Shown in pieces: positions 20,882-28,825 of a DNA stretch of 34,815 nt. A program made the position numbers and the translations under genes. The stretch's first letter is position 1. Every line of letters starts with the position of its first letter. Source of the stretch: a virus; the IMG/VR virus record IMGVR_UViG_3300017917_000490, positions 1-34,815 of that record. One strand, 5' to 3'. The notes beneath the pieces are model-generated. The model was given only the letters and a program-made list of their open reading frames with translations. It was not told the origin of the DNA and did no database searches.

Positions 20882-21449
20882 ATTTTTCAATATCTTCTTC
20901 TGTGACTAACTGTGCCAATAAATCAATGTCGCTATGCTTAAGCTCCGGGTATTCTTTTGCTAGATATACTTTTTTACGCTGTTCTGTTACATAAGCATCA
21001 GTGATTGCTTCTAAGTCATCGCTACTTGCTTTAGGATAAACTTTAGAAAAGTATTCATTAATTTCTTTATGTGTTGCCTTTTCTTTAAGAGACCTTACTG
21101 ATTTGCTTATTTGCGGTATCCATTGATGACGTTTAGATCCTAGCCCAGGACTGCTAGCACACAACATCATCCATTGTAACTTAGGATGCTTAATTACATT
21201 TTCATTGAACAAGTGTTGATTAGCATAATAATCTACGCTACGCACATAATAACCCTGAACGCCACCGTTATCTTTAATCTGACTCATCCACTGTGTCATC
21301 ATAAAAGGCACAAACTTCTTTTGTTGTTCTTCTGTTAGTTTGTCAAAATAGAAATAATCTTTTTTATCTAGTGCCGCTAGAGCCGGAAACAACTCAAAGT
21401 CTTGTTGTTCAAACTTTTCATCTGTAGGTGTTGATTTCTTAGTTGCCAT
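20859..21449 (-). CDS. gp62: gp62-like clamp loader small subunit
   Basis: A 196-residue protein that reads like the gp62 subunit of the T4-type clamp loader, which with gp44 loads the gp45 sliding clamp. Features recalled from T4-like phage gp62 proteins are FELFPALAALDKKDY, FVPFMMTQWMSQIK, LFNENVIKHPKLQWMMLCASSPGLGSKRHQWIP (key element MLCASSPGLG) and DAYVTEQRKKVYLA. T4 gp62 is 187 residues, close in length. ATG 21449 overlaps the upstream stop as TAATG. gp44 and gp45 are not in this window. The assignment is by pattern, not by a catalytic motif. Confidence 0.75.
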   Translation of the reverse strand: MATKKSTPTDEKFEQQDFELFPALAALDKKDYFYFDKLTEEQQKKFVPFMMTQWMSQIKDNGGVQGYYVRSVDYYANQHLFNENVIKHPKLQWMMLCASSPGLGSKRHQWIPQISKSVRSLKEKATHKEINEYFSKVYPKASSDDLEAITDAYVTEQRKKVYLAKEYPELKHSDIDLLAQLVTEEDIEKYEKGRGN

Positions 21450-21949
21450 TACCAAGCCTGTTGATAGTCTACGATTTCACAATTTCTACTAATCTCTTTT
21501 ACGAAATACACACATCTAGGTTTTTCTTCATCGTCAATAGGAACACACAAAAATTGTCCGTTCTTTAACCTAGGAGCATACCACGTAACATCATGGTATA
21601 TATCTATTATTTCTATATCTTGAAAGCTAGGTCTAAAAGCAGACAATGGATTAAATTCAAATGCTTTAAAGCCCCTGTCATTTATACTTGTTAATGGTAG
21701 TGTCTCTAAGTCGCCTATCTCTGGTTCACCAATTAAGATTTGCCAGTCTACAGGCATCTTGATAGTACGATCTCCTATACGCAATACTAAAGCAGGACTA
21801 TTGAAACTCTCTAAGAAAATTAATGGAATATAATGATAGTCAACATTCTGAGGGTTTGAATTGTCAAGAATAGCAAAACGCAAATCATCTACTTCTTCTG
21901 GTAGCGTTTCTAAATTATAATAGTGATTGTCTAATGTTAAAATTCTCAT
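21449..21949 (-). CDS. Conserved unknown protein upstream of gp62, probably leaderless
   Basis: A 166-residue protein. Patterned segments FLESFNSPALVLRIGD, MPVDWQILIGEPEIGD, PLTSINDRGFKAFEFNPLSAFRP and CVYFVKEISR are, by memory, conserved in T4-like marine phages next to gp62, without known function. The message start predicted from the promoter at 21956-21984 coincides with ATG 21949, and no ribosome site is present. Translation is coupled to gp62 by a TAATG overlap. The context suggests a role in replication control, but nothing in the sequence proves it. Confidence 0.7.
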   Translation of the reverse strand: MRILTLDNHYYNLETLPEEVDDLRFAILDNSNPQNVDYHYIPLIFLESFNSPALVLRIGDRTIKMPVDWQILIGEPEIGDLETLPLTSINDRGFKAFEFNPLSAFRPSFQDIEIIDIYHDVTWYAPRLKNGQFLCVPIDDEEKPRCVYFVKEISRNCEIVDYQQAW

Positions 21950-21955
21950 AGTAAT

Positions 21956-21984
21956 ATGTTATCACAATTTGTTCAGTATGTCAA
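21956..21984 (-). promoter_or_regulatory. Sigma70 promoter with leaderless geometry
   Basis: TTGACA (21979-21984), 17-base spacer, TAACAT (21956-21961), then six bases to ATG 21949. The -35 box overlaps the end of uvsW. Confidence 0.6.
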
Positions 21985-23427
21985 CTTTTCCAAATCAAAT
22001 GGGTAGTTGGCTTCTTTATAATATGCTTTTCTTTGTGTCAAGTGACGTTTAGCAAACTTACAAGTACTTGTTATGTCCCAGATTTGGACAAAATCCTTGT
22101 CTTCCGCTTTTCTGATGCCACGACCTATTGACTGAATAACTCGGACAAACGATTTGCCAGGCTCCAAAAGAACCAAGTTAAAGATGCGAGGTATATTAAT
22201 ACCAACAGCCGCGACACCATAGGTTGCGACAATAATTTTGTTATTCGCTGTTGCCACTTCATCATATTCTTCTTTTCTCTCAGTTAAATTAGTTTCACCT
22301 GATATGAACACAGCATTGGGTAATCGTTCTATAAGTTCTTTTCCTGCGTTAACACGGTCAACTAATATAAGAGTGTTGCCTGTATCTTTGATTTTTAAAA
22401 TCAATTCAGCAATCGTATCTAAACGTTTTTTATCCTCTAATAGATGTTTTAGTTCGCTTTGATAGTTTGTAAACTCTACATCATCTTTAAGTTGTACAAT
22501 GTTTACATGACAGTTAGCAAGAACACCCCTGTCTTGTAATTCACTTGCTTTAAGCCTATTAATTACAGGACCTAATGAAACAAAAATTGCTTTGTAGTCA
22601 AACTCTGCTTTTGGAATAGTACCAGTTAGTCCCCAACGAATTGGGATATTACTCATGACACCGGATAATAACTCTTTTAACACATCAGCTTTAGCCATGT
22701 GTACTTCATCCACCATCACGCATACTACACCTTCTAAAAACTCGCCTATGGAAATATCAGCTTCTCCTGCCTTTGTTTTCTTTAGCATGTTACCTAAACT
22801 CTGCCATGTACAGATGGTATGCGTTTTACCATATTCTTTTCGATCACCAAAGTAGACACCTACGTCTAGACCCACGTTGATGTAATCACGTTCTGTTTGT
22901 GTTACTAGGTCCTTATTGGGTACGATAACGATTGAACGACCATATGCTTCTACTGAATAACTAAGTGCGGCAGTCATAATAGTTTTGCCGGCGCCTGTAG
23001 CAATCTCTTGTAATGCTTGTGGGTTCTTTAAAAAGTTGTTGATAATCTCAATCTGATAATCACGCAACATAACAGGCTCACCTGCTTTAGGATGTTTATC
23101 AGGCCATACATGTGCGGCAAAACTATCTTCTTTTATTTCTTGAAAGCTAAATGTTGTAGTATATTCTCTAAGGTCTTCTAGTTGAATGTCATAACCTGCT
23201 TGGTCTAGCAAGGGAAGAATTTCGGGTAGCAAATTCACATAAGTAGAGCCACCTAAACTAAAATAGCTTACCTTACCATTCCACCGACCTAATCGGACAC
23301 TTGGCAAATATCTTGCCCCGGGTTTTTCATACTCAAACATTTTCATCAATGTTTTTCGGTCGCTGAGTTCTAGACCTTCAATCTTTACATTGACTTCATC
23401 TTTGATGATTAATTTACATTCTTTCAT
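21973..23427 (-). CDS. uvsW: UvsW-like superfamily 2 helicase
   Basis: A 484-residue ATP-dependent helicase acting on branched DNA and R-loops in T4 recombination and the switch from origin- to recombination-dependent replication. The N-terminal DNA-binding part (residues 1-110, with ARYLPSVRLGRWNGKVSYF) is typical of UvsW. Helicase motifs: LRDYQ (Q-motif region, 121-125), Walker A ATGAGKT (143-149), DEVH (240-243), LTGT (267-270) and QSIGRGIRKAED in the C-terminal RecA domain. Length is close to T4 UvsW. ATG 23427 overlaps the upstream stop as ATGA. Confidence 0.93.
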   Translation of the reverse strand: MKECKLIIKDEVNVKIEGLELSDRKTLMKMFEYEKPGARYLPSVRLGRWNGKVSYFSLGGSTYVNLLPEILPLLDQAGYDIQLEDLREYTTTFSFQEIKEDSFAAHVWPDKHPKAGEPVMLRDYQIEIINNFLKNPQALQEIATGAGKTIMTAALSYSVEAYGRSIVIVPNKDLVTQTERDYINVGLDVGVYFGDRKEYGKTHTICTWQSLGNMLKKTKAGEADISIGEFLEGVVCVMVDEVHMAKADVLKELLSGVMSNIPIRWGLTGTIPKAEFDYKAIFVSLGPVINRLKASELQDRGVLANCHVNIVQLKDDVEFTNYQSELKHLLEDKKRLDTIAELILKIKDTGNTLILVDRVNAGKELIERLPNAVFISGETNLTERKEEYDEVATANNKIIVATYGVAAVGINIPRIFNLVLLEPGKSFVRVIQSIGRGIRKAEDKDFVQIWDITSTCKFAKRHLTQRKAYYKEANYPFDLEKLTY

Positions 23428-24467
23428 TTTATATCTATCGGATTACTATTTACTAGTGATACTACCTTTGCTACTTTTCTAGGAAGCAAGTTAGTGAAGG
23501 GTATACCACTTGTAATGTATACTGGAAATTTACTTGTACCAATATCAATTACCTCAGATATATTTGAATCCATACATTTAATATTATTCTTTTCCAAATT
23601 ACTTCTGATTTCGGCAGCAGGAATATTCGGGCGGACTCTAGCCGATGTGCTAACTGAGAAAACAACTAAATCAGGTTTTATTGAAACAAGTTTACTGACG
23701 ATAGAATTGTCATCCTTTTCAATTCTAGGATTATCTTCTAAGGCAAAGTCCACCTCTGCCTTATCATATTTCTCCAAGTACATATCTATTACAGAATCAT
23801 CTATTTGTATGCCATACCTCGTTAATCTAAACAAGCTACTAAGAGTCCAATCATTGGGAATGTCTTTGATTGCTTCAAATAATGTTTCGGTAATACCTCC
23901 TATTATTTGATTTCCGTTTATACAATAGAGTGTAGGGTTCCAGCAATGGGTGTCGTTATAGATATCTAACTGTGATAGAAACTCCTGTAGAGCATCACAA
24001 TAATTAACTTTGGTATAATGCTTCTCGACACATTTTTTCACTTCCCTGAATGTGAAGGTATTGGCTGGCATTCTCCAAAACTTGTCACCATGTACCCATG
24101 TTGTAGAAATGTCTAGTGTCCTAAATTCTTTTACAAAGTCTTTTTTGTAGGGACTACGTAAAATGATTTCGTCATCTACCAAGAATAAATGTACCTCAGT
24201 GAATTGTGGACTACTTAGAATAGGCTGTGTAGTCCATGGTAACGATATCAATTCATCTGAATCTATCTCTAATTTTCTAAGTTGCCTAGAATAACGCAGT
24301 ATTATTTTATCCAATAAATCCGCTTGATTTGTGGTCAGTGGTTTTCCTAAGGTAACATTCATAGTCTCTAAATTGGTTAGAAACTTCTTATCATATGTTC
24401 CTAAACTTATATTAGAAACAAGAAAAAATATTGTTTGCTCCTTAGTTTTTGGCTTCACTTTTAACAT
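23424..24467 (-). CDS. Unknown protein coupled to UvsW
   Basis: A 347-residue protein with no Walker motifs. Residues 1-60 (LGTYDKKFLTNLETMNVTLGKPLTTNQADLLDKII; key element GKPLTTNQADLL) and WRMPANTFTFREVKKCVEKHY recall accessory regions of DNA-annealing helicases, but the resemblance is weak. The last 100 residues contain DLVVFSVSTSARVRPNIPA and IDIGTSKFPVYI. It overlaps uvsW by four bases, so a recombination or repair role is likely from context. Its ATG lies six bases after a TATAAT box and has no ribosome site, so it is probably leaderless. Confidence 0.7.
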   Translation of the reverse strand: MLKVKPKTKEQTIFFLVSNISLGTYDKKFLTNLETMNVTLGKPLTTNQADLLDKIILRYSRQLRKLEIDSDELISLPWTTQPILSSPQFTEVHLFLVDDEIILRSPYKKDFVKEFRTLDISTTWVHGDKFWRMPANTFTFREVKKCVEKHYTKVNYCDALQEFLSQLDIYNDTHCWNPTLYCINGNQIIGGITETLFEAIKDIPNDWTLSSLFRLTRYGIQIDDSVIDMYLEKYDKAEVDFALEDNPRIEKDDNSIVSKLVSIKPDLVVFSVSTSARVRPNIPAAEIRSNLEKNNIKCMDSNISEVIDIGTSKFPVYITSGIPFTNLLPRKVAKVVSLVNSNPIDIK

Positions 24468-24473
24468 TCTATT

Positions 24474-24503
24474 ATTATATTACTTATGTTTACTGACAGT
24501 CAA
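24474..24503 (-). promoter_or_regulatory. Sigma70 promoter with leaderless geometry
   Basis: TTGACT (24498-24503), 18-base spacer, TATAAT (24474-24479), then six bases to ATG 24467. It lies just after the terminator of the ATPase gene. Confidence 0.65.
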
Positions 24504-24513
24504 ATATAAAGGC

Positions 24514-24540
24514 AAAAAAAGGAGACCTAAGTCTCCTTTT
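24514..24540 (-). terminator. Rho-independent terminator of the AAA+ ATPase gene
   Basis: AAAAGGAGAC (24517-24526) pairs with GTCTCCTTTT (24531-24540) around CTAA; the minus strand continues in a T run to 24514. It follows the stop at 24556. Confidence 0.85.
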
Positions 24541-24555
24541 GTAGTGCGTAATAAT

Positions 24556-25578
24556 TTACGCAGATTTCATACAAGTCGCCTCAGCAAGCGATTTCCAATT
24601 GTTGCTAATCTTAACCAGATCAGCAATTTTCAAACACATACGAAGGCTGATTTCACGCAGACGGCTACGATTGGTCCACATGAAGTCCATGATTTCTTCG
24701 GCTTCATTGTTTGCGAAACCATAATCAGCAAACAGGTTGCTATCACGGTGAACTTGCTTGATACGCAACAGTTTGTCACGGTCGCTGTTGATAGTCAGGT
24801 CAAGAAAGTGACAACGAGATTGGAGAGCCTCGAGGTGATCTTGGAGCTTCTTAGACTTGAGGTTTTCAAATTTCAGGTTTGTGATAAAGATGCACGAACC
24901 ATTGAAGGTGAAACTGTTAGGAATACCTTCGTCACGCAACAAGCGACTATCACTATTCCAGCAAATTTTGCGGGTCTTGCCGGAGTCCAGAGCAGCCTTG
25001 AGAATGTTAAGTGCGAGGTCGTCAACAAAAACGCTATCGCAGTCATCAAACACCAGAACGTTCTTGGCATCGGAATACTTGTACAGTTGTGCGTACAGAC
25101 CCAAAGCAGTCATAGCACCTTTGACCACTTCATAGCGAACACGCTTGCCAGCAAGTTTGTCAAACATGCTTGCCTTTTCCATTTGTCGCTCGACACCATA
25201 ACTCTTACCTACGCCCGGGGGTCCTGCGACAATCATAGCACGAATGTCACCACTGATACAAGCCTTGGACATTTCATCAAGGACCTGAAAACGATTAGCG
25301 ATACGATCCATCGCTTGGTCATCGGACTCAGTAGCGACTTCGGGTTTAGTTTTAAATTCTACAGTATTAGACACTGCCTCTCCATTGATAAATTGAATGT
25401 CCTCGATGCTATCAACCTTAATTTTGACCTCAGAAATGTTGACAGCAAAATGACCTTCGTTCTTTACAGTAACATAGTTACCTTTTTTACCAGTCTGAAA
25501 ACCCTTGACCAGATTGAAAGTCTGGTTGACGACGGGTTGATTACGATAAGAACCAGAAAGAACACGAATAGACGACAT
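24556..25578 (-). CDS. AAA+ ATPase, function unknown
   Basis: A 340-residue protein with an N-terminal domain of about 95 residues of unknown fold and an AAA+ module: Walker A GPPGVGKS (119-126), Walker B VLVFDDCD (174-181), sensor 1 FITN (231-234) and a candidate arginine finger Arg255 in ALQSRC. It is not gp44: the usual clamp-loader SRC context is partly similar, but the N-terminal extension and C-terminus differ. ATG 25578 has GGAGC upstream. It stands alone between a consensus promoter (25611-25639) and a terminator. Base and codon use are less AT-rich than in the replication genes around it. Possible roles are remodelling or loading of a protein complex. Confidence 0.85.
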   Translation of the reverse strand: MSSIRVLSGSYRNQPVVNQTFNLVKGFQTGKKGNYVTVKNEGHFAVNISEVKIKVDSIEDIQFINGEAVSNTVEFKTKPEVATESDDQAMDRIANRFQVLDEMSKACISGDIRAMIVAGPPGVGKSYGVERQMEKASMFDKLAGKRVRYEVVKGAMTALGLYAQLYKYSDAKNVLVFDDCDSVFVDDLALNILKAALDSGKTRKICWNSDSRLLRDEGIPNSFTFNGSCIFITNLKFENLKSKKLQDHLEALQSRCHFLDLTINSDRDKLLRIKQVHRDSNLFADYGFANNEAEEIMDFMWTNRSRLREISLRMCLKIADLVKISNNWKSLAEATCMKSA

Positions 25579-25610
25579 TTTTGCTCCGTTAGTTAACTGT
25601 CAATACAAGT

Positions 25611-25639
25611 ATTATAGCACCAAACCCATTTATTGTCAA
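25611..25639 (-). promoter_or_regulatory. Consensus sigma70 promoter, copy A
   Basis: TTGACA (25634-25639), 17 bases, TGC-TATAAT (-10 at 25611-25616). The TGA stop of the 25636-25845 gene lies inside the -35 box. Nearly identical to the promoter at 25857-25885. Confidence 0.88.
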
Positions 25640-25845
25640 CCGCGCTGATATTGGGCTTGACTCAGATATTCCAGATCAGCATTGATATCCTCAATCAGGT
25701 CGTCAATCTGGTTAGCGGACATGTGATAAGCATCAGTATCACCTAGGGCTTCCTTGATCTGGTACTTTGCGTATTCCAGAGTATTGATGGCTTGTTCCAA
25801 TTTGAGAACTTTTTGATTACGCAATTTGCGACTCCGTTTTGTCAT
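25636..25845 (-). CDS. Small helical protein of unknown function
   Basis: A 69-residue protein with a basic N-terminus (MTKRSRKLRNQKVLK) and two predicted helices (QAINTLEYAKYQIKEAL; QIDDLIEDINADLEYL). It has its own consensus promoter (25857-25885), with the -10 box 11 bases before ATG 25845 and no clear ribosome site. Its stop codon lies within the -35 box of the AAA+ gene. Composition resembles that gene rather than the neighbours. No function proposed. Confidence 0.7.
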   Translation of the reverse strand: MTKRSRKLRNQKVLKLEQAINTLEYAKYQIKEALGDTDAYHMSANQIDDLIEDINADLEYLSQAQYQRG

Positions 25846-25856
25846 TCAATACATGT

Positions 25857-25885
25857 ATTATATGCCCAAAACGATTTATTGTCAA
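25857..25885 (-). promoter_or_regulatory. Consensus sigma70 promoter, copy B
   Basis: TTGACA (25880-25885), 17 bases, TATAAT (25857-25862). The TGA stop of the 25882-26790 gene is within the -35 box. Matches copy A at 36 of 42 aligned bases, including the region after the -10. Confidence 0.88.
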
Positions 25886-26790
25886 CCTTGTACCAACTTC
25901 CACTTATCGATACTAAAGTATTCAAAATCATCCATTTTCATTCTAGTATATCTACCTTCAATTTTTAATACTTTTTCAGTATTAAATAAATGATTCCAAA
26001 TATGCTCTAATGGGTTATCTGTAGATAGTGAAACTAAAATACCAGCATTTAATGTATCATCACGTAACCAGTATTGACTAGATTTTACACGCTTGCGATT
26101 TTTGAAAACATGTTTTACTGGAGTAAGATTACAAACTAAATTTAATGAATGTGGTTTTCTTTCTTCATCTAGTTTTTTAAAATTTTGATTTATAGTGACA
26201 CAACTTTTTACATAATCAATATCACAATCATAATTGTAAAATTCTGGTAGATAGTAAATCATCCCTAAAAGATTTTCTTTAACCATTTTACCATCACTAT
26301 TAATTACCTTGATTAAATCTTCCCTGAATGGAGTCATACGGCGCTCATCCTTCAATTTAATCATCATAATTTTTTTACTATAATAATCACGAATAGCATC
26401 GGCTTGAGTTCTATCCTCAGTTGTGATTTTGTCAAATAGGCTTTTATGTAGTACTGAGTGAATCCCAGATGATTCTTTTTTGTCACGTAGCCTTTTCCAA
26501 GTTACGCTCAAAGCCAAAATATCTTCCGGGCTTTCATAGATTTCATATTTTTTAATTTCAGGATGTTGATTAACAATCTCATCCAAGCTATGTAGACTTA
26601 TGGTATTGATATTCAAACCTGATCCTATTGTCAATGTGGGTGAGGGAGTATGTAATGACATATTAGAGGTGCTTGACGAACCCACTGCCCCAGTTAAAGT
26701 AATAGTTTGTGCTTGTCCAGCAATAGAAGAATTATAATTCATAGATTGATGTCCAGTAAATTGTTTCAGTCCTTGTCCTTGATATTTCAT
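25882..26790 (-). CDS. Unknown phage protein with Ser/Thr-rich N-terminus
   Basis: A 302-residue protein. Residues 1-65 are low-complexity Ser/Thr/Gly/Gln (GAVGSSSTSNMSLHTPSPT), probably disordered. The rest is a globular Lys-rich domain with LDEIVNQHPEIKKYEIYES, VTWKRLRDKK and FEYFSIDKWKL. No enzyme motif is visible. ATG 26790 overlaps the upstream stop as ATGA, so it is the last gene of the uvsX unit. Function unknown. Confidence 0.65.
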   Translation of the reverse strand: MKYQGQGLKQFTGHQSMNYNSSIAGQAQTITLTGAVGSSSTSNMSLHTPSPTLTIGSGLNINTISLHSLDEIVNQHPEIKKYEIYESPEDILALSVTWKRLRDKKESSGIHSVLHKSLFDKITTEDRTQADAIRDYYSKKIMMIKLKDERRMTPFREDLIKVINSDGKMVKENLLGMIYYLPEFYNYDCDIDYVKSCVTINQNFKKLDEERKPHSLNLVCNLTPVKHVFKNRKRVKSSQYWLRDDTLNAGILVSLSTDNPLEHIWNHLFNTEKVLKIEGRYTRMKMDDFEYFSIDKWKLVQG

Positions 26791-27242
26791 ATTGTAATGT
26801 CTTCCATTCCTGCTGTTCGTAGTCTAACAATATGACCCATTTGCCATTGTTTAGCTTCTAAACCTTTCATTATACCCAACCATTTATTTCTTAGCAGGGC
26901 AACTTCATTGATTATGGTTTCAAAGTCAATGACTTCTTGTTCGCCGTCTACATATTTTTCCGCATCACGGCTCGTCAATGCTCTATTATACGCCTCTAGG
27001 TATTTTTGAAAATGTTTTCGGCGAATTTTCCGAAGTTGAATATTGAGGTAGTTCAGTACAGCCTCAATCTCTTGTAATTGATTGAAACGGTGTTCCGTAA
27101 GACCGGGTAAATTGGCAATGTTCTTTTCAACATTGCCATATATTTTCACATCATTTTTTGCGGGAATTAACTCGCCTTCATAATGTGATATGAAGTCCGG
27201 TATCACAGAAAGGTCTTGTGATATTCGGGTATACCAGTTCAT
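26787..27242 (-). CDS. Helical phage protein near UvsX; possible UvsY-like mediator
   Basis: A 151-residue, mostly helical protein (NQLQEIEAVLNYLNIQLRK, KHFQKYLEAYNRALTSRDAEKY, LLRNKWLGIMKGLEAKQWQMG). The size (T4 UvsY is 137 residues), helical content and a C-terminal segment with a D-x-x-K-Y...L-x2-L-x-I layout recall the UvsY recombination mediator, which helps load UvsX on gp32-coated DNA. The gene lies two genes downstream of uvsX. The resemblance is at the level of layout only, and I would not rename it without a structural comparison. It starts immediately after the upstream stop (TAAATG). Confidence 0.6.
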   Translation of the reverse strand: MNWYTRISQDLSVIPDFISHYEGELIPAKNDVKIYGNVEKNIANLPGLTEHRFNQLQEIEAVLNYLNIQLRKIRRKHFQKYLEAYNRALTSRDAEKYVDGEQEVIDFETIINEVALLRNKWLGIMKGLEAKQWQMGHIVRLRTAGMEDITI

Positions 27243-27488
27243 TTAATCCCAATCATCTTGGTCTTCATCATCGTATTCTTCATATTCTTCTTCTGGGAAG
27301 TTTTCCTCGGCATAACCCTTTAGTGCTAAGGTAATGTCCTTATCTCTAAACTCATCTTTGATATCATCAATCTCATAATTGTTGTCAATCAAAAAATTAA
27401 CTAGAGTATCTGCCGCTGAACCTCTCTCGTTCAAATCGATATGTTCACGCAATGCTTCCCAAACTTCTGAAATTAAACCTAAACTCAT
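27243..27488 (-). CDS. Small acidic phage protein
   Basis: An 81-residue protein with ISEVWEALREHIDLNERGSAADTLVNFLID and a strongly acidic tail (EEEYEEYDDEDQDDWD). The first part is a pattern I recall from small uncharacterised proteins near recombination genes in T4-like phages. ATG overlaps the uvsX stop as TAATG. Acidic tails of this type can mimic DNA or bind gp32-type partners, but that is speculation. Confidence 0.65.
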   Translation of the reverse strand: MSLGLISEVWEALREHIDLNERGSAADTLVNFLIDNNYEIDDIKDEFRDKDITLALKGYAEENFPEEEYEEYDDEDQDDWD

Positions 27489-28555
27489 TATTCTGACCCC
27501 TCCTCTACGGGTTCGTCAGTACTTATCTTATTTTTAGGTTTTTCACTAAACTCTTTCATCACGGTATCCAAGCATCCATTCTCGTTTGATTCCCAACCTT
27601 TACGGAAGAATTTAAGAATTTCACCATCCATTGTTGTGTATGAGAGTCGATTTCCTTCTTTAGTCAACAGACCTTCACTCTCAAACAAGTCAAGTAGACC
27701 GGAATATGGATTCATACCTGTTTCATAAGGAATCTTAACTTGAACAGATTCAAAAGGCTTTGCGTAACGAGTTTTCATAACCTTACAAGCTGAACGTATA
27801 CCTCGCACATCAGATACCTTGTTGCCATCTTCATCTTCTTTAAGTTTGAGTTTACGCATAGCAACAACAATACTTGAAGCATAGATAAAGCCTTGACCAC
27901 CACTGATTTTATCATCGGGGTCAAACATATCTTGTGATGCGTATGTGTGATTAGTTGCGACTAAACCAACATTATGACTACCGAACATGTTAACACAGTT
28001 ACGAACTAGTGCAGTAAGTGCTTTAGGTTTGCGACCCATGTCACCTTTCATATCACCTGCTTCGAACTGATTAACGTCAGTTGGTGTCAACAACATACCA
28101 AGACTATCAATAATGAACAAAACTTTAGGCTTATCTTCTGGGGGAAGAGTTTTGTATGATTTCATAAATTCGCTAATTGTCTTAGCAACATCATCAATCA
28201 TAGCCATATTCAGTTTTAATAGTTTTTCTTCGGATGTATCAACTCCCAGATTATGGAGCCAGTCTTCGTCAAGCGCATTTTCTGTGTCAACGAGTACCAC
28301 AAAGATACCTTGTTGTTGTGCATGTCGAACCAGATTTCCTGAGCAAATGTAAGACTTTCCTGAACCACTTTCGCCAGCGAATACAGTAACCTTACCCAGT
28401 GGTACACCCTTAGCAAAATCACCGCTAATGAGATAATTAAGGGCGTAATTTCCTGTAGATACCCAGTCTGTGGGGTCGTTAAATCCAATGCTCAATCCTT
28501 CAATACTTTTTGTAATTTCTTTTCTAAATTTAGAAACATCAAATGGTTTTACCAA
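27488..28555 (-). CDS. uvsX: UvsX recombinase (RecA family)
   Basis: A 355-residue strand-exchange protein. Walker A is GESGSGKS (61-68), the LVDTENALDEDWL segment follows (88-100), and Walker B is VLFIIDSLG (145-153). GLVATNHTY and the ISGGQGFIYASS segment correspond to the L1/L2 DNA-binding region. The acidic C-terminus (TDEPVEEGSE) is usual for UvsX. The start is TTG 28555: AGGAG lies six bases upstream and no ATG is in frame near the family's start. It heads a tightly coupled run (27488, 27242, 26790). Confidence 0.95.
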   Translation of the reverse strand: MVKPFDVSKFRKEITKSIEGLSIGFNDPTDWVSTGNYALNYLISGDFAKGVPLGKVTVFAGESGSGKSYICSGNLVRHAQQQGIFVVLVDTENALDEDWLHNLGVDTSEEKLLKLNMAMIDDVAKTISEFMKSYKTLPPEDKPKVLFIIDSLGMLLTPTDVNQFEAGDMKGDMGRKPKALTALVRNCVNMFGSHNVGLVATNHTYASQDMFDPDDKISGGQGFIYASSIVVAMRKLKLKEDEDGNKVSDVRGIRSACKVMKTRYAKPFESVQVKIPYETGMNPYSGLLDLFESEGLLTKEGNRLSYTTMDGEILKFFRKGWESNENGCLDTVMKEFSEKPKNKISTDEPVEEGSE

Positions 28556-28573
28556 TTTGTTCTCCTATCTTAT

Positions 28574-28807
28574 TTACCTGTTTATTAGTCCATTAGTGTA
28601 CACACTAAATGGCTCTTTGTCTAGTAAGTCGGGACATTTCTCTGCCATTCTATCCAATTCGTAATCGCTTGGGAAATGACGTAGTGCCCCTCTTGCTCTG
28701 TCACGGACGATGCTGGGTACTCTAGGAGTTTTGCCAGGATCGCATAATTCTTCCAATAGTTTTTTACCTTGCTTTAGAGCACGGTATCTTTCGTCTGGTA
28801 GTGTCAT
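28574..28807 (-). CDS. Small conserved protein (BPSL0761-like)
   Basis: A 77-residue protein. MTLPDERYRALKQG, then LCDPGKTPRVPSIVRDRARGALRHFPSD match a small family I know as BPSL0761, found in proteobacterial genomes and phages and without known function. ATG 28807 has AAGGAG upstream. It lies between gp32 and uvsX, so it may be co-expressed with both. The presence of a family mainly known from proteobacteria is a mild hint about host range. Confidence 0.8.
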   Translation of the reverse strand: MTLPDERYRALKQGKKLLEELCDPGKTPRVPSIVRDRARGALRHFPSDYELDRMAEKCPDLLDKEPFSVYTNGLINR

Positions 28808-28825
28808 GGTATTCTCCTTTGACTA

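Noticed and set aside
24556-25578. AAA+ protein as gp44 clamp loader large subunit
   Set aside because: Walker and SRC-like elements are present, but the 95-residue N-terminal extension, isolated early-type promoter and lack of linkage to gp62 do not fit; kept as an unassigned AAA+ ATPase.
24331-25596. Long plus-strand open frame opposite the AAA+ ATPase gene
   Set aside because: It is antisense to a gene with clear Walker motifs, a consensus promoter and a terminator; its translation has no recognisable motif. The open frame is a by-product of codon use.
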